NCBI RefSeq assembly: GCF_050633145.1
Contig: NZ_JBOEFY010000041.1
Span: 1-64,000, forward strand
DNA: 64,000 nucleotides
Direction: 5' to 3'
Origin: Kordia sp050633145
GTDB taxonomy: Bacteria > Bacteroidota > Bacteroidia > Flavobacteriales > Flavobacteriaceae
Part shown: positions 17,255 through 27,080 of the stretch, one piece after another
How the letters are laid out: each line of letters begins with the position of its first letter
How positions within the stretch are numbered: the first letter of the stretch is position 1
Position numbers and translations under genes: made by a program
The notes under the pieces: generated by a model
Seen by the model: the letters and a program-made list of their open reading frames with translations, nothing else
Databases searched by the model: none
Told to the model about the DNA's origin: nothing

Positions 17255-18130
17255 TTATGCTTGATTATTTTTTAATTCATTTGTATGAAATGTTACCAAA
17301 CCTTCTATTGGTCTTCTGGTGAAATTCCCAACGGTAAATCCGAATTCTTTTGCGACTTCTCTGATTTCATTTTCTGAGAAATACGCAATAGAACCAGCAA
17401 AGTGTACAGGAACTGTTTTGATTTCTTCTTTGTATTGCAAGATCATGTTTTGTGCAAACTCTCTAAATCCGCTTTTAATCAATTCTATAATGTATTCAGA
17501 ATCTTTGTTTAGAAACATAAATTCTGCAAAGCCCGCTAAGTATGCGTTTGGATTTGGTTGTTTGTACAAATTGTACTTGATGTAATCACTTTCAAGATTG
17601 TATTTTTCTTCCAATGCAACACGTATTGAATGCGGCATTTTGTTGAAGTAATAATCACGAATGAGTTGCTTTCCGTAGTAGTTTCCGCTAGCATCATCCA
17701 TCAAACTATATCCTAAAGAATCTACTCGTTGATGTAAATTTTCTCCATCATAATAACTGCAATTTGAGCCTGTACCTTGAATACAAACTACAGCTGCTTC
17801 ATTTTTATGATTTACAGTTGCGTACACTGCTGCCAATGTATCTTCATTTACCTCAACTTCTGCATTAGGGAAAAAATTATTCAACACGCCTTTTAATAGT
17901 AAACGTGGATTTTCCGTTCCGCAACCAGCGCCATAAAAGAAAACATGTGTAACTGTATGACGATGTGCTGAAAGTTCTTTGCTTTTTTTGATGGTCTTTT
18001 TAAGCTTTTTTTCGGCAAGAATCGCAGGATTTAAACCTTTTGTGCGAAGCTTGTCTAATAACTGATTTCCATCTTTGTCCACTGCAATCCAATCGCATTT
18101 TGTGGAACCACTATCTACTAATAAAATCAT
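17255..18130 (-). CDS. BadF/BadG-type ATPase family, N-acetylglucosamine kinase-like
   Basis: A 291-residue ASKHA-fold kinase. The start MILLVDSGSTKCDWIAVDKDG is the phosphate-1 loop. TVNHKNEAAVVCIQGTGSNCSYYDG holds the phosphate-2 region and FAGSIAYFSENEIREVAKEF the adenosine loop. Members phosphorylate N-acetylglucosamine or glucosamine, feeding cell-wall sugar recycling; the exact substrate is inferred. It lies downstream of gapA and pfkA on the same strand but is separated from gapA by a strong terminator. Confidence 0.85.
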   Translation of the reverse strand: MILLVDSGSTKCDWIAVDKDGNQLLDKLRTKGLNPAILAEKKLKKTIKKSKELSAHRHTVTHVFFYGAGCGTENPRLLLKGVLNNFFPNAEVEVNEDTLAAVYATVNHKNEAAVVCIQGTGSNCSYYDGENLHQRVDSLGYSLMDDASGNYYGKQLIRDYYFNKMPHSIRVALEEKYNLESDYIKYNLYKQPNPNAYLAGFAEFMFLNKDSEYIIELIKSGFREFAQNMILQYKEEIKTVPVHFAGSIAYFSENEIREVAKEFGFTVGNFTRRPIEGLVTFHTNELKNNQA

Positions 18131-18190
18131 GGTGTGAATATAAAATAAATTCCTAAGTTTCTAGGAATGTTTTGCGTGAAGTATATAATC

Positions 18191-18234
18191 AAAATAAGCA
18201 CAATTGAATACAATATTATCAATTGTGCTTATTT
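18191..18234 (-). terminator. Intrinsic terminator after gapA
   Basis: A 15-bp perfect stem (AAATAAGCACAATTG at 18192-18206 with its complement at 18220-18234) has a 13-base loop; the minus strand continues in a T-rich tail. Confidence 0.8.
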
Positions 18235-18242
18235 AAGTTATA

Positions 18243-19238
18243 CTATAAGTTATTTACATATAAAGCTAAATCTACCAGCTTGTTTGAGTATCCAAATTCA
18301 TTATCGTACCAAGAAACGATTTTGTAAAATTTTGGACTCAATTCAATTCCTGCTCCAGCATCAAAGATACTTGTACGATCATCACTCACGAAATCTTGAG
18401 AAACGACAGCTTCTTCAGTATATCCAAGAACTCCATTCATTGCTCCTTCTGAAGCTGCTTTGAATACATTTTTAATTTCTTCGTACGAAGTTTCTTTTTC
18501 AAGTCGTACTGTTAAATCTACTACAGAAACATCAACCGTTGGTACACGAAATGCCATTCCTGTTAATTTTCCATTTAGTTTAGGAATTACTTTTCCAACT
18601 GCTTTTGCAGCTCCTGTACTAGTTGGAATGATATTGTTTATTGCCGAGCGTCCTAATCTGTAGTTTTTCTTTGATGGAGAATCTACCGTATACTGTGTTG
18701 AGGTAGCTGCGTGAATTGTTGTCATTAATGCTTCATCAATTCCGAAGTTATCATCTAATACTTTTGCAATTGGTGCCAAACAGTTTGTTGTACAAGAAGC
18801 GTTTGATACAATTGTGTCAGATGCTTTTACTTCAGTATGATTTACACCCATTACAAACATTGGTGCATCTTTTGAAGGTGCCGAAATTACTACTTTCTTC
18901 GCTCCAGCTTGAATATGATAATCTGCAGTTTCTAAAGTTGTGAAAATTCCAGTACATTCAGCTACTACATCAACTCCAGCTTCATTCCATTTTAAGTTTT
19001 TTGGGTCTCTTTCCGCTGTTACACGAATTGTTTTCCCATCAACAACAAGATTTCCGTCTTTTACTTCAATCTTCCCATCAAATCTTCCATGTACGGAATC
19101 GTACTCTAATAAGTATGCTAAATGATTTACATCTAGTAAGTCATTGATGGCAACTACATCTACATTGTCACGCTTTAAAGTTGCTCTAAATACGATTCTT
19201 CCAATTCTTCCAAATCCGTTAATTCCTAATCTTGTCAT
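18243..19238 (-). CDS. gapA: Glyceraldehyde-3-phosphate dehydrogenase, type I
   Basis: Oxidises glyceraldehyde-3-phosphate to 1,3-bisphosphoglycerate with NAD. The 331 residues have the Rossmann motif GINGFGRIGRIVFRA at 5-19, the catalytic SNASCTTNCLAP with C149 and the conserved C153, HAATSTQYTVDSPSKK, and WYDNEFGYSNKLVDLA near the end. It follows pfkA by 30 bases on the same strand, making a glycolytic pair, and is closed by a strong terminator. Confidence 0.98.
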   Translation of the reverse strand: MTRLGINGFGRIGRIVFRATLKRDNVDVVAINDLLDVNHLAYLLEYDSVHGRFDGKIEVKDGNLVVDGKTIRVTAERDPKNLKWNEAGVDVVAECTGIFTTLETADYHIQAGAKKVVISAPSKDAPMFVMGVNHTEVKASDTIVSNASCTTNCLAPIAKVLDDNFGIDEALMTTIHAATSTQYTVDSPSKKNYRLGRSAINNIIPTSTGAAKAVGKVIPKLNGKLTGMAFRVPTVDVSVVDLTVRLEKETSYEEIKNVFKAASEGAMNGVLGYTEEAVVSQDFVSDDRTSIFDAGAGIELSPKFYKIVSWYDNEFGYSNKLVDLALYVNNL

Positions 19239-19268
19239 TTTATTCTCTTTTTTCTTACTATTCTAAAT

Positions 19269-20255
19269 TTATACTGATAATATATCAGATATTCTTAATA
19301 ACTCTTTGTTTATATTATGTTCGCCTTTTACCGCTTTTTCAATACTTGTTACAACTACTTTATTATCTGATAGACCAACCATTACATTTGTTTGTCCGTC
19401 TAAAATAAGTTCAACAGCTTTTACTCCTAATCTACTTGCCAATACACGATCAAAACATGTTGGTTTCCCTCCACGTTGCATGTGTCCTAATACAGATACA
19501 CGCGCTTCATAGTCTGGTAAGTTTTCGGTAACATATTCAGCGAGTTCAAATACATTTTTACCAATTTTATCACCTTCAGAAACCACTACAATACTTGACG
19601 ATTTTCCGCTTCTTCTACTTCGTTGTAATGATTCTAGCAATCGGTCTAACCCTAAGTCTTCTTCCGGAATTAAGATTTCTTCTGCTCCTGCTCCAACTCC
19701 TGCATTTAGTGCTATAAATCCAGCATCGCGTCCCATAACTTCCACAAAGAATAAACGGTTGTGCGAACTTGCTGTATCGCGAATTTTATCAATTGCTTCA
19801 ACAACTGTATTTAGTGCGGTATCGTATCCTATTGTAAATTTTGTTCCAAAAATGTCATTATCAATAGTTCCAGGAACTCCAATTACAGGAATGTCATATT
19901 CTTTACTGAAAATCATTCCTCCAGTAAAAGTTCCATCTCCTCCAATAAGAACCATTGCTTCTACACCTTCTTCTACTAAGTTGTCATACGCTTTTTTACG
20001 TCCTTCTTTGGTTTTGAATTCCATTGAGCGAGCCGATTTTAAAATCGTTCCTCCTTTACTTACAATATTTTTCACACTACGTGCTGTAAGTTCTACATTA
20101 TCGGCTTCAATCATTCCTTGATAACCTCTATAATAACCTACACATTTTACATTGTAATATGAACATGCTCTTGCTACAGCTCTTATTGCTGCATTCATTC
20201 CTGGAGCATCTCCTCCAGAGGTCATTACGCCTATTTTTTTGATGTTACTTTGCAT
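19269..20255 (-). CDS. pfkA: ATP-dependent 6-phosphofructokinase
   Basis: Phosphorylates fructose-6-phosphate to fructose-1,6-bisphosphate, the committed step of glycolysis. The 328 residues carry GVMTSGGDAPGMNAAIRAV (nucleotide binding), MVLIGGDGTFTGG, the catalytic PGTIDNDI, and VEVMGRDAGFIAL. The Gly of GGDG favours ATP rather than pyrophosphate as donor. It heads a two-gene operon with gapA. Confidence 0.97.
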   Translation of the reverse strand: MQSNIKKIGVMTSGGDAPGMNAAIRAVARACSYYNVKCVGYYRGYQGMIEADNVELTARSVKNIVSKGGTILKSARSMEFKTKEGRKKAYDNLVEEGVEAMVLIGGDGTFTGGMIFSKEYDIPVIGVPGTIDNDIFGTKFTIGYDTALNTVVEAIDKIRDTASSHNRLFFVEVMGRDAGFIALNAGVGAGAEEILIPEEDLGLDRLLESLQRSRRSGKSSSIVVVSEGDKIGKNVFELAEYVTENLPDYEARVSVLGHMQRGGKPTCFDRVLASRLGVKAVELILDGQTNVMVGLSDNKVVVTSIEKAVKGEHNINKELLRISDILSV

Positions 20256-20674
20256 GCATTTTTTAATTTGAATAGTAAAGCTAGGAAACTTATTTTGATT
20301 TCAAAGTACGCTTCACACTAATTTTACATTGTTTTAAAATCTCAAACGTTTTCGTTAATAAGTTCTCAGAATTTTAACGTTTTACACCTCATTTTTTCTA
20401 ATATTTTCAACTTTTTAGAGTTTGAAAATGAATAAACTTTGATTGTGTATTTATGAAAAATAAACAGTCTAATCACCAATTAATTAAAATGTGACTATAC
20501 GTAATTTTCTTTGAAAGATTCGAACAGAAAATTAATGAAAGAAGTGTAGTTAGTTTATAGAAACGTTTAAAAGCAGTTTTGAGAAGTTGTTTTCAGTTTT
20601 TTTCAATCCATAAAAAAGACCTATCATGACACAAGTCTATTTTTATTTCTATTTTTTATAAAAAGTGATGTATG
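20256..20674. other. Intergenic region between tamB and pfkA
   Basis: AT-rich spacer of about 420 bases containing the presumed pfkA promoter (right-to-left) and the end of the tamB transcript. No coding frame or family-like sequence is seen apart from the weak hairpin at 20612-20645. Confidence 0.5.
20612..20645 (-). terminator. Weak terminator after tamB
   Basis: On the minus strand AAAATAGACTT pairs imperfectly with AGGTCTTTTTT around a 13-base loop, and a T-run follows. It is the only hairpin near the tamB end. Confidence 0.45.
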
Positions 20675-23600
20675 CTACTCACCTTTTTCCTTTTCGGTTT
20701 CTTTCGATTTTTCATCAACCTTTTTTTTAGGTTCTTTCTTAGACTGTTTTTTACTTTCTTTCTTTGCTTCCTTTTTAATATCTTCTTTTTTTGCAAAGTT
20801 TACAAGACCTCCACCAGCTTTAGCTTTCTCTTCCTCTTCCTTTTTTCGTTTTTCCTCTGCCATTTTCTTTTTCCCTTTAAAGACCTTGTCAACCAATTCT
20901 TTTAAAGTGTCAAAATCAACTTGGTAAGACAATCCGATTCCTTGTGTGAATCCTTGAATTTCGCCTACATATTGTATTTGATTTTGTCTGTTGAAGATTT
21001 TTGCTGTTAATGAACGATCTTCATTTAAAGAAATTTCTATTTCAGCATCACCTACAATTGCCGTTTGTGTAACACCGCCAACAGGAACTCCAATTTGTCC
21101 ATTGAAGGTAATTTTATCGCTTATTTGACTCGAAACGGTCAGTCCTAATTGATCGGCTGTATCTAAATTCAACGAGCGATCTCCTTGACTGTAGTTTACA
21201 CCAATTCTTAACTTGTCATCACCATCTCCAGAAAGTGCATCATTTACAATACCTGTAGCCGTTTCTATAAGGTTTCCTGTCAATACACTTTGATTGATGT
21301 TTACTTCATTTACAAAACGTCCTTGAGAAAGTAACGATAGTGCTTGTAATCGACGCTTGTCATCATCATTTAGTAAAAAATCTGTCAATTCAGAATTGGC
21401 TACACCTTGTGTTGTTGGAAACGAGATATTAAACAAAGGATCTGGTTTCATTAAATCACCTGTCAACTTGATTCCTACTTCTACAGGAATCTTTTTGTTG
21501 TAAGTAGGCGTATCTAACAATACATCAGGATTGGCTTGCAAGTTATATACAGCTTCTACATTTAATTGTGCTTTGAATGGATCGCCTTCCCAAGTAATAG
21601 TTCCTTCAGGTTTTAACGTGAATTTTTTATTGATGATTCCACGATATTTAAAGTTATATTCTCCTGTATCTGTAATAAAATCCCCAAACATGTTAAATTT
21701 ACCATTGGTATTAATTTGCATCAGCAAACTACCAAAACCACTTCCTCGTATACTACTTCCTGCTTTTCTGTCAACTTCTATTTCAACAACAGCATCTGGA
21801 GTAACATCTAAGTCAAACTCCAATTCTAAACCTTTAAATTCGTTTAAGGCATTTTCTTCTTGACTTTTTGGATCGTAAAACTCATCTTTAGTAACGAATT
21901 TTATGAATGAAGCATCACCGACAGAAGCTACATAACTAATCGGAATTTTTAAATCAGTTCCCTTTTCCGTTTGTCCTTCTACTTTTATGGTAAGTCCATC
22001 TGTTGGTCCTTCAATCCAAGCTTCTCCACTTATGTAACCAGTTCCGTAGTATAGATTTTCTTCTTCTTCGTCTTCATTGTATTCTGTATTTAAGACTAAT
22101 AAACGATCTGTTGTTAGGTGTAATCCTAAATTCCAGTCGTCAAAAGAAGTATGCTTAATAGTTCCGTTTAGTTGTCCTTTAGTATAATCTTGTGTATCTA
22201 AAACGGTCACATTGTCAAACTCAAAAGTTTGATCGTATAATTTTACAATAGAACTGTTTGCTAAATCTAAATCTACATTGAGATATGGAATGTACAATCC
22301 GCCAGCCAATATGCTCAATTCTCCATTTATTGCTGGATTGTTGAGGTTTCCAACTACTTTGGCTTCTCCAGAAATGAGCCCCCGAATTTCCTCAATGACA
22401 TCTTCTCCAAGTGGACTAAATGGAGATATATCAAATTTATCAATCTTAGCGTCTACATCAATTGTATTTATATTATTTGCTACATTAATGGAACCAACTG
22501 CGGTTAATGATTCAAGTGTTTCGCTGACCAATTTGGCATCTACATTAAATTTTTCCAAACGATCATCACCTGTAATGTCAATGCTTAAATCGCCAAGTTG
22601 TTTGTCATTGACTTCTAAAGCTGCAATTCCAAGATTCGATTTTGGAATGTACCCACCATTAATCTGCTTAATGTCTAGTTTTCCATTCACCTTTCCGCCC
22701 AAGCGAATACTATCTATAGTTGGTGTAATTTTCTCTAATCCGACATTTACAAATTGAAGATTAATGTTTTTATTATTTTCACCCAAAAGTTGGGCTTCTA
22801 AGCCGATTTCTTCATTTTCATGACTCATTACAATCTTTTCTATGAAGATAGAATCGAGATTCTTGCCGAATATAAATCTGTTTTTACGATCGTTTTTTGC
22901 ATTGATAAACCATTTGTTTCCACGAAATGAAACATCTGATTTTTTAAGTCCCACAACCGATTTATTCGAGTTATCAATTGTATGATAGAAGCTTAAGTTG
23001 TAATTATCATCAAATCCTTTTCCGCCTTTAAATTCTGTTTTAAAGAATAAAGTATCTTTTAGTGTTGTGTTAATCAAACTAAACTCCTGTGCATCATACC
23101 ATTTTGTTGTCACATTAGCGACTTCAATATACGTGTTGAATACAGGATTTTTATTGTCAATGATCATTTCTACATTGTCAATTGTGCTTCCGTATGCAAC
23201 AATCTGTGGCGTTTTAAACGTGAGCTTGAACTCATTATTATCTCCACGAATACTTCCACGAAGCGAAGTGTTTTTAGACAATTCTACATCAGGAAGAAAT
23301 ACATCAACAATTTTATTATAAATCTTAAAGTTGAACGATAAGTATTGATTTGGAAGTACTTCAATTGGTCTATAATTGGCGTAAATACTTCCTACAGAGT
23401 TTTGCACAAGATCAAGAACTTCTTCAAAGTAAAAACGTCCAATGACTGTTCCTTTTATAATATCTGGTGAATCTATCGTAAGTTTTCGAATGTCTTCTTT
23501 ATCAAACTCCGAGTGTATGCTAAAATTCTTAAATGCGTAGTTTGAATTTTGATTGGTGTATGCAATTTTCTTGAAGAAAATATCACCAGCCATATCATCA

Positions 23601-25198
23601 ATTGTATTTCCAACAAGATCTAATACCATATCTCCTTTTAAGATGGAGACTTTGTCTCTTTCAACAAAATTCAGTTTGTATAAATCCAATTTATTGATAG
23701 ATGCATTAAACCTAAATTCATTTACATCTCCAGCAAAATTTGCCAATCCTTGAAAGTCAAAGTTCGCATTTGGATCACTTGACACTAAATTTCCGTCAAA
23801 TAATTGATCTTTTAAAACACCAGAAACATTCAAATTTTTATAAGTGTAATCGTTGTAGTGAATTGAACTCACCTTTCCTACAACTTCAGTATTTAAGCTT
23901 TCTTCTGTAAATCCTTTTCCATCTACAAACAAATCAGAAGATAGTGTTCCCAACATAGGATCGTTTAAGTATGCTCCCAAATTGAATTCTACAAATTGTA
24001 TATCGCCTTCATACAATGCATTTTCACTATCGCCAACATCCATAATATTTACATCGAGTATTGAACTTCCTATTTCTGTATCTATACGAACATCTGCATC
24101 GATAATAGTTTCGGTAATTTCAGCAATACCTTTCAGGTTAAATTGCCCTAAACGATTTAGTCTTTTAGGTAAGTTAGTTCCAAGAATATCTGGTAAAAGC
24201 GCAGTTAACTGATAGTAATTTGATGAAAAACGTTTAAAATCACCTTTCATATAAAACATTCTGGTCGAATTGAATAGGTTTTTATATTGAACGTCTCCTT
24301 TTATAATAGTACTAGGCGATTTGAAATCGAAGTTTTTTGTAGTAAAATCATTTAAAACACCTGTTATTTCTGTACTAAATGTTCCTTGTTTGTTTCCAAA
24401 CTCATCATAAAAATGATTGAGCTCACTAAAGTCTATTTTTGAGTCTGTAAAACTTGCTGTCAATTTTACTTTATCTAAAAAGTTGGCAAAATCTTTTCGT
24501 TCATAATCAAATATTACTGAACCATTTAGCTGAGAATTATCAGTTTTAATGACCAAATTCTCAAAGCGCATTTGCGTCAATGTATATTGAAATTTGGTAT
24601 TCATTTCATTCACACGGAGTCCACGTTTATCTAAAAACGTTAAACTTCTAACATCTCCAGATACATTTGGACCTTTAACTTGAAAATCATGTACTGTTCC
24701 CGAAAGCTCTTTAAAATCGAGCATGTCAGGTGTTTCATTGTTTTGATCTTTGTATCTAAATTTACTATTATTCAGTTTTAGCTTCGAGCTTGTAAGCAAA
24801 AAATTAGAAGGTGTTCCATCGGAAGGTTCAGAATCGAGTTTCGCAATAAAAACATCTAAAGTAGTATCGATTGAATCTTTTTCGGTGTTGATATTAAGCG
24901 TAAGTCCTTCAATATTTACTGTTCCAAATTCAAGTTTGTTATTAATTGCATTATTGAAACTTAAAATAGACGTTTCTAAGGCATTGATATGAATCAGCGT
25001 ATCTTTTAAGTAATCTTCAATGTAAATATTTTTCATTGAAATATCGCCGTTCCACTTTAAACCAATTCGTTCAATATTAATATTGGTTTTGTATTTTTCA
25101 TTTAACCAGTCAGTTGCCTTTTTTCCAACCGCTGTTTGTACCGCAGGAATCGAAAAAATAATCAACAACAATAGAAATAGCAGTATAATTGCTATCAA
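20675..25198 (-). CDS. tamB: Translocation/assembly module TamB
   Basis: A very large (1507 residues) AsmA/TamB-class protein that bridges inner and outer membranes and helps lipid transport or outer-membrane protein assembly. An N-terminal membrane helix (IAIILLFLLLLIIFSIPAVQ) is followed by over a thousand residues of repeating beta strands. The conserved C-terminal TamB (DUF490) domain includes LNEDRSLTAKIFNRQNQIQYVG and GIGLSYQVDFD. A Lys/Glu-rich tail of about 55 residues closes the protein. The listed start is TTG at 25196-25198. The frame is open further upstream and encodes a basic stretch (RIIKRVWKITKR) ideal for a membrane anchor, but no ATG or GTG is available, so the true start may be a rarer codon. 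It is divergent from tsaD. Confidence 0.92.
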   Translation of the reverse strand: MIAIILLFLLLLIIFSIPAVQTAVGKKATDWLNEKYKTNINIERIGLKWNGDISMKNIYIEDYLKDTLIHINALETSILSFNNAINNKLEFGTVNIEGLTLNINTEKDSIDTTLDVFIAKLDSEPSDGTPSNFLLTSSKLKLNNSKFRYKDQNNETPDMLDFKELSGTVHDFQVKGPNVSGDVRSLTFLDKRGLRVNEMNTKFQYTLTQMRFENLVIKTDNSQLNGSVIFDYERKDFANFLDKVKLTASFTDSKIDFSELNHFYDEFGNKQGTFSTEITGVLNDFTTKNFDFKSPSTIIKGDVQYKNLFNSTRMFYMKGDFKRFSSNYYQLTALLPDILGTNLPKRLNRLGQFNLKGIAEITETIIDADVRIDTEIGSSILDVNIMDVGDSENALYEGDIQFVEFNLGAYLNDPMLGTLSSDLFVDGKGFTEESLNTEVVGKVSSIHYNDYTYKNLNVSGVLKDQLFDGNLVSSDPNANFDFQGLANFAGDVNEFRFNASINKLDLYKLNFVERDKVSILKGDMVLDLVGNTIDDMAGDIFFKKIAYTNQNSNYAFKNFSIHSEFDKEDIRKLTIDSPDIIKGTVIGRFYFEEVLDLVQNSVGSIYANYRPIEVLPNQYLSFNFKIYNKIVDVFLPDVELSKNTSLRGSIRGDNNEFKLTFKTPQIVAYGSTIDNVEMIIDNKNPVFNTYIEVANVTTKWYDAQEFSLINTTLKDTLFFKTEFKGGKGFDDNYNLSFYHTIDNSNKSVVGLKKSDVSFRGNKWFINAKNDRKNRFIFGKNLDSIFIEKIVMSHENEEIGLEAQLLGENNKNINLQFVNVGLEKITPTIDSIRLGGKVNGKLDIKQINGGYIPKSNLGIAALEVNDKQLGDLSIDITGDDRLEKFNVDAKLVSETLESLTAVGSINVANNINTIDVDAKIDKFDISPFSPLGEDVIEEIRGLISGEAKVVGNLNNPAINGELSILAGGLYIPYLNVDLDLANSSIVKLYDQTFEFDNVTVLDTQDYTKGQLNGTIKHTSFDDWNLGLHLTTDRLLVLNTEYNEDEEEENLYYGTGYISGEAWIEGPTDGLTIKVEGQTEKGTDLKIPISYVASVGDASFIKFVTKDEFYDPKSQEENALNEFKGLELEFDLDVTPDAVVEIEVDRKAGSSIRGSGFGSLLMQINTNGKFNMFGDFITDTGEYNFKYRGIINKKFTLKPEGTITWEGDPFKAQLNVEAVYNLQANPDVLLDTPTYNKKIPVEVGIKLTGDLMKPDPLFNISFPTTQGVANSELTDFLLNDDDKRRLQALSLLSQGRFVNEVNINQSVLTGNLIETATGIVNDALSGDGDDKLRIGVNYSQGDRSLNLDTADQLGLTVSSQISDKITFNGQIGVPVGGVTQTAIVGDAEIEISLNEDRSLTAKIFNRQNQIQYVGEIQGFTQGIGLSYQVDFDTLKELVDKVFKGKKKMAEEKRKKEEEEKAKAGGGLVNFAKKEDIKKEAKKESKKQSKKEPKKKVDEKSKETEKEKGE

Positions 25199-25317
25199 TA
25201 CACGTTTTGTTATTTTCCAGACTCTTTTAATGATGCGTATTATTAAAGGTTATTTATTGAACTTATTCGGGCACTGCAAATTCACAAAAAAAATATTACA
25301 AAACACGATGTTTAGCA

Positions 25318-25325
25318 TATCTTTG
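25318..25325 (+). promoter_or_regulatory. Putative -7 element of the tsaD promoter
   Basis: TATCTTTG fits the Bacteroidota TAnnTTTG consensus exactly and lies 36 bases before the chosen tsaD start. A matching TTG about 20 bases upstream is not clear. Confidence 0.4.
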
Positions 25326-25360
25326 TGACTTTATATCAATTTTTATGCCTTTTAAAACTT

Positions 25361-26383
25361 ATGAGCACAAAAGATGTATATATTTTAGCTATTGAATCCT
25401 CTTGTGATGATACTTCTGCCGCTGTATTACAGAACGGAAAAGTGTTATCAAATGTTATAGCCAATCAAAAAATTCACGAAGCATATGGCGGCGTTGTTCC
25501 TGAATTGGCATCACGTGCACATCAACAAAATATTGTTCCTGTTGTACACCAAGCACTAGCAAATGCAAATATCGATAAAAAACAGCTAAATGCCATAGCT
25601 TTTACACGCGGACCAGGATTGATGGGTTCGTTACTTGTGGGAACTTCCTTTGCAAAGTCGCTCGCACTCGGTTTAGACATTCCTTTAATTGAAGTAAACC
25701 ACATGCAGGCACATATTTTGGCACATTTTATTGAAGATGAATCGCAAACCATTCCGGAGTTTCCTTTTTTAGGAATGACCATTTCTGGCGGACATACACA
25801 GATTGTCGTTGTAAAAGATCATTTTGATATGGAAGTCATCGGCGAAACTATTGATGATGCTGTTGGAGAAGCGTATGATAAAAGTGGAAAAATCTTAGGA
25901 TTAACCTATCCTGCAGGACCAATTATTGATAAATTAGCAAATGAAGGAAATCCGAAAGCCTTTCCTTTTCCAAAACCAAAAGTACAAGGACTTAATTTTA
26001 GCTTTTCAGGATTGAAAACAGCGATTTTATATTTTGTGCAAAGACAAACAAAGGAGAATCCGAATTTTGTGGAAGAGAATTTGAAAGATGTGTGCGCGTC
26101 TATACAATATACTATTGTGAATATTATTTTGGATAAGTTGAAGAAAGCTACCAAGCAAACTGGAATTAAAACAATTGCGATTGGTGGCGGCGTTTCTGCA
26201 AATTCAGCAATAAGAAAAGCATTGAAAGATGGCGAGTTTAAATATGGTTGGACAACACATATTCCGAAGTTTGCCTATACAACTGATAACGCTGCAATGA
26301 TTGGAATAGTTGGATATTTAAAATATTTAAAAGAAGATTTTACGGATCAATCTGTTACGGCGAATTCTCGAATTAAGATTTAA
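25361..26383 (+). CDS. tsaD: tRNA N6-adenosine threonylcarbamoyltransferase TsaD
   Basis: Transfers threonylcarbamoyl to A37 of ANN-decoding tRNAs with TsaB and TsaE. The start at ATG 25361 gives MSTKDVYILAIESSCDDTSA and 340 residues, the family length; an upstream GTG at 25325 would add a non-conserved extension that includes the promoter element. Metal ligands H114 and H118 are in NHMQAHILAHF. GMTISGGHTQIVVV, GEAYDKSGKILGL, FSFSGLKTAI and the C-terminal AIGGGVSANSAIR are all present. Confidence 0.96.
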   Translation: MSTKDVYILAIESSCDDTSAAVLQNGKVLSNVIANQKIHEAYGGVVPELASRAHQQNIVPVVHQALANANIDKKQLNAIAFTRGPGLMGSLLVGTSFAKSLALGLDIPLIEVNHMQAHILAHFIEDESQTIPEFPFLGMTISGGHTQIVVVKDHFDMEVIGETIDDAVGEAYDKSGKILGLTYPAGPIIDKLANEGNPKAFPFPKPKVQGLNFSFSGLKTAILYFVQRQTKENPNFVEENLKDVCASIQYTIVNIILDKLKKATKQTGIKTIAIGGGVSANSAIRKALKDGEFKYGWTTHIPKFAYTTDNAAMIGIVGYLKYLKEDFTDQSVTANSRIKI

Positions 26384-26398
26384 CTTTGTTGGTTTCTG

Positions 26399-26594
26399 GT
26401 TGTTTGTTGTTTGTTGTTTGTTGTTTGAAAATACAAAACGTCAGTTCGAGTGATTTTCTGCGCATTGAGCGAAGTCGAAATGAAAGAAAATCGTATCGAG
26501 AATAGCTTTGAAGCGAAAATATTATCTTGAAACACAATTTAATTTATGAGTACTTCTCGATACAACAAATCATAGATTTGCCACTCGAAATAAC
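26399..26594. repeat. Nested inverted-repeat intergenic element, copy 1
   Basis: Starts with four tandem GTTGTTT units (26399-26426), then GAAAATACAAAACGTC. The outer arms are AGTTCGAGTG and CACTCGAA and the inner arms are GTATCGAGA and TCTCGATAC, so the element can fold as two nested stems. Copy 2 is at 27794-27954, with partial copies at 3664-3722 and 51550-51594. It is non-coding and not flanked by a transposase. Confidence 0.7.
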
Positions 26595-26619
26595 ATTGAG
26601 AGTACATAAAGTATTATAG

Positions 26620-26653
26620 TTACATTTAAAATTTAACATTCAACATTCATAAT
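26620..26653 (+). repeat. 34-base direct repeat upstream of the TfoX-like gene
   Basis: TTACATTTAAAATTTAACAT plus 14 further bases recurs at 27039-27072 upstream of rsmE with two mismatches. Both copies end about 10-20 bases before a start codon, so they may be leader or promoter sequence. Confidence 0.6.
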
Positions 26654-26671
26654 TTAAAACTTCAAATAAAC

Positions 26672-27004
26672 ATGGCATTTAACGAACGTTTGGCAGACCG
26701 AATTAGAGAGCAATTCACTTTTTTTCCTGAAACTTTTACGGAGAAGAAAATGTTTGGCGGTATTTGTTTTATGTATGAAGGAAAAATGACGGTTGGTATT
26801 GTAAAAGAAGATTTAATGGTTCGTATAAAATCTGAAAAGATGGAAGAAAGTTTAGCGAAAGACTTTGTACGACCAATGGATTTTACGAAAAAGCCAATGA
26901 AAGAGTTTGTATATGTTTCTCCTGAAGGTTGCGAAACCGAACTTGAATTGTTACACTGGATTGAACTCGGCTTGGAACATGCGAAACACAAATTGAAACA
27001 ATAA
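26672..27004 (+). CDS. TfoX/Sxy N-terminal domain protein
   Basis: A 110-residue single-domain protein with the TfoX-N pattern: ADRIREQFTFFPETFTEKKMFGGICFMYEGKM, then MVRIKSEKMEESL and a helix LLHWIELGLEHAKHKLK. In proteobacteria TfoX/Sxy controls competence; stand-alone N-domains in other phyla have unknown roles. The MFGG turn is well conserved. It is flanked by repeats and precedes rsmE by 76 bases. Confidence 0.88.
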   Translation: MAFNERLADRIREQFTFFPETFTEKKMFGGICFMYEGKMTVGIVKEDLMVRIKSEKMEESLAKDFVRPMDFTKKPMKEFVYVSPEGCETELELLHWIELGLEHAKHKLKQ

Positions 27005-27038
27005 CCCTTTTGGGTATTGAGTCTTAAGAGAACTATAT

Positions 27039-27072
27039 TTACATTTAAAATTTAGCATTCAACATTTATAAT
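27039..27072 (+). repeat. 34-base direct repeat upstream of rsmE
   Basis: Second copy of the sequence at 26620-26653 (32 of 34 bases identical), ending nine bases before the rsmE ATG. Confidence 0.6.
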
Positions 27073-27080
27073 AAAAATAC

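Noticed and set aside
25083..25328. Plus-strand frame over the tamB start
   Set aside because: Low-complexity complement of tamB membrane-helix codons; ends inside the tsaD promoter and has no conserved sequence.
26399..26426. Tandem GTTGTTT units as a CRISPR or VNTR array
   Set aside because: Units are 7 bases with no spacers; they form the edge of a larger intergenic repeat that recurs at 27794.
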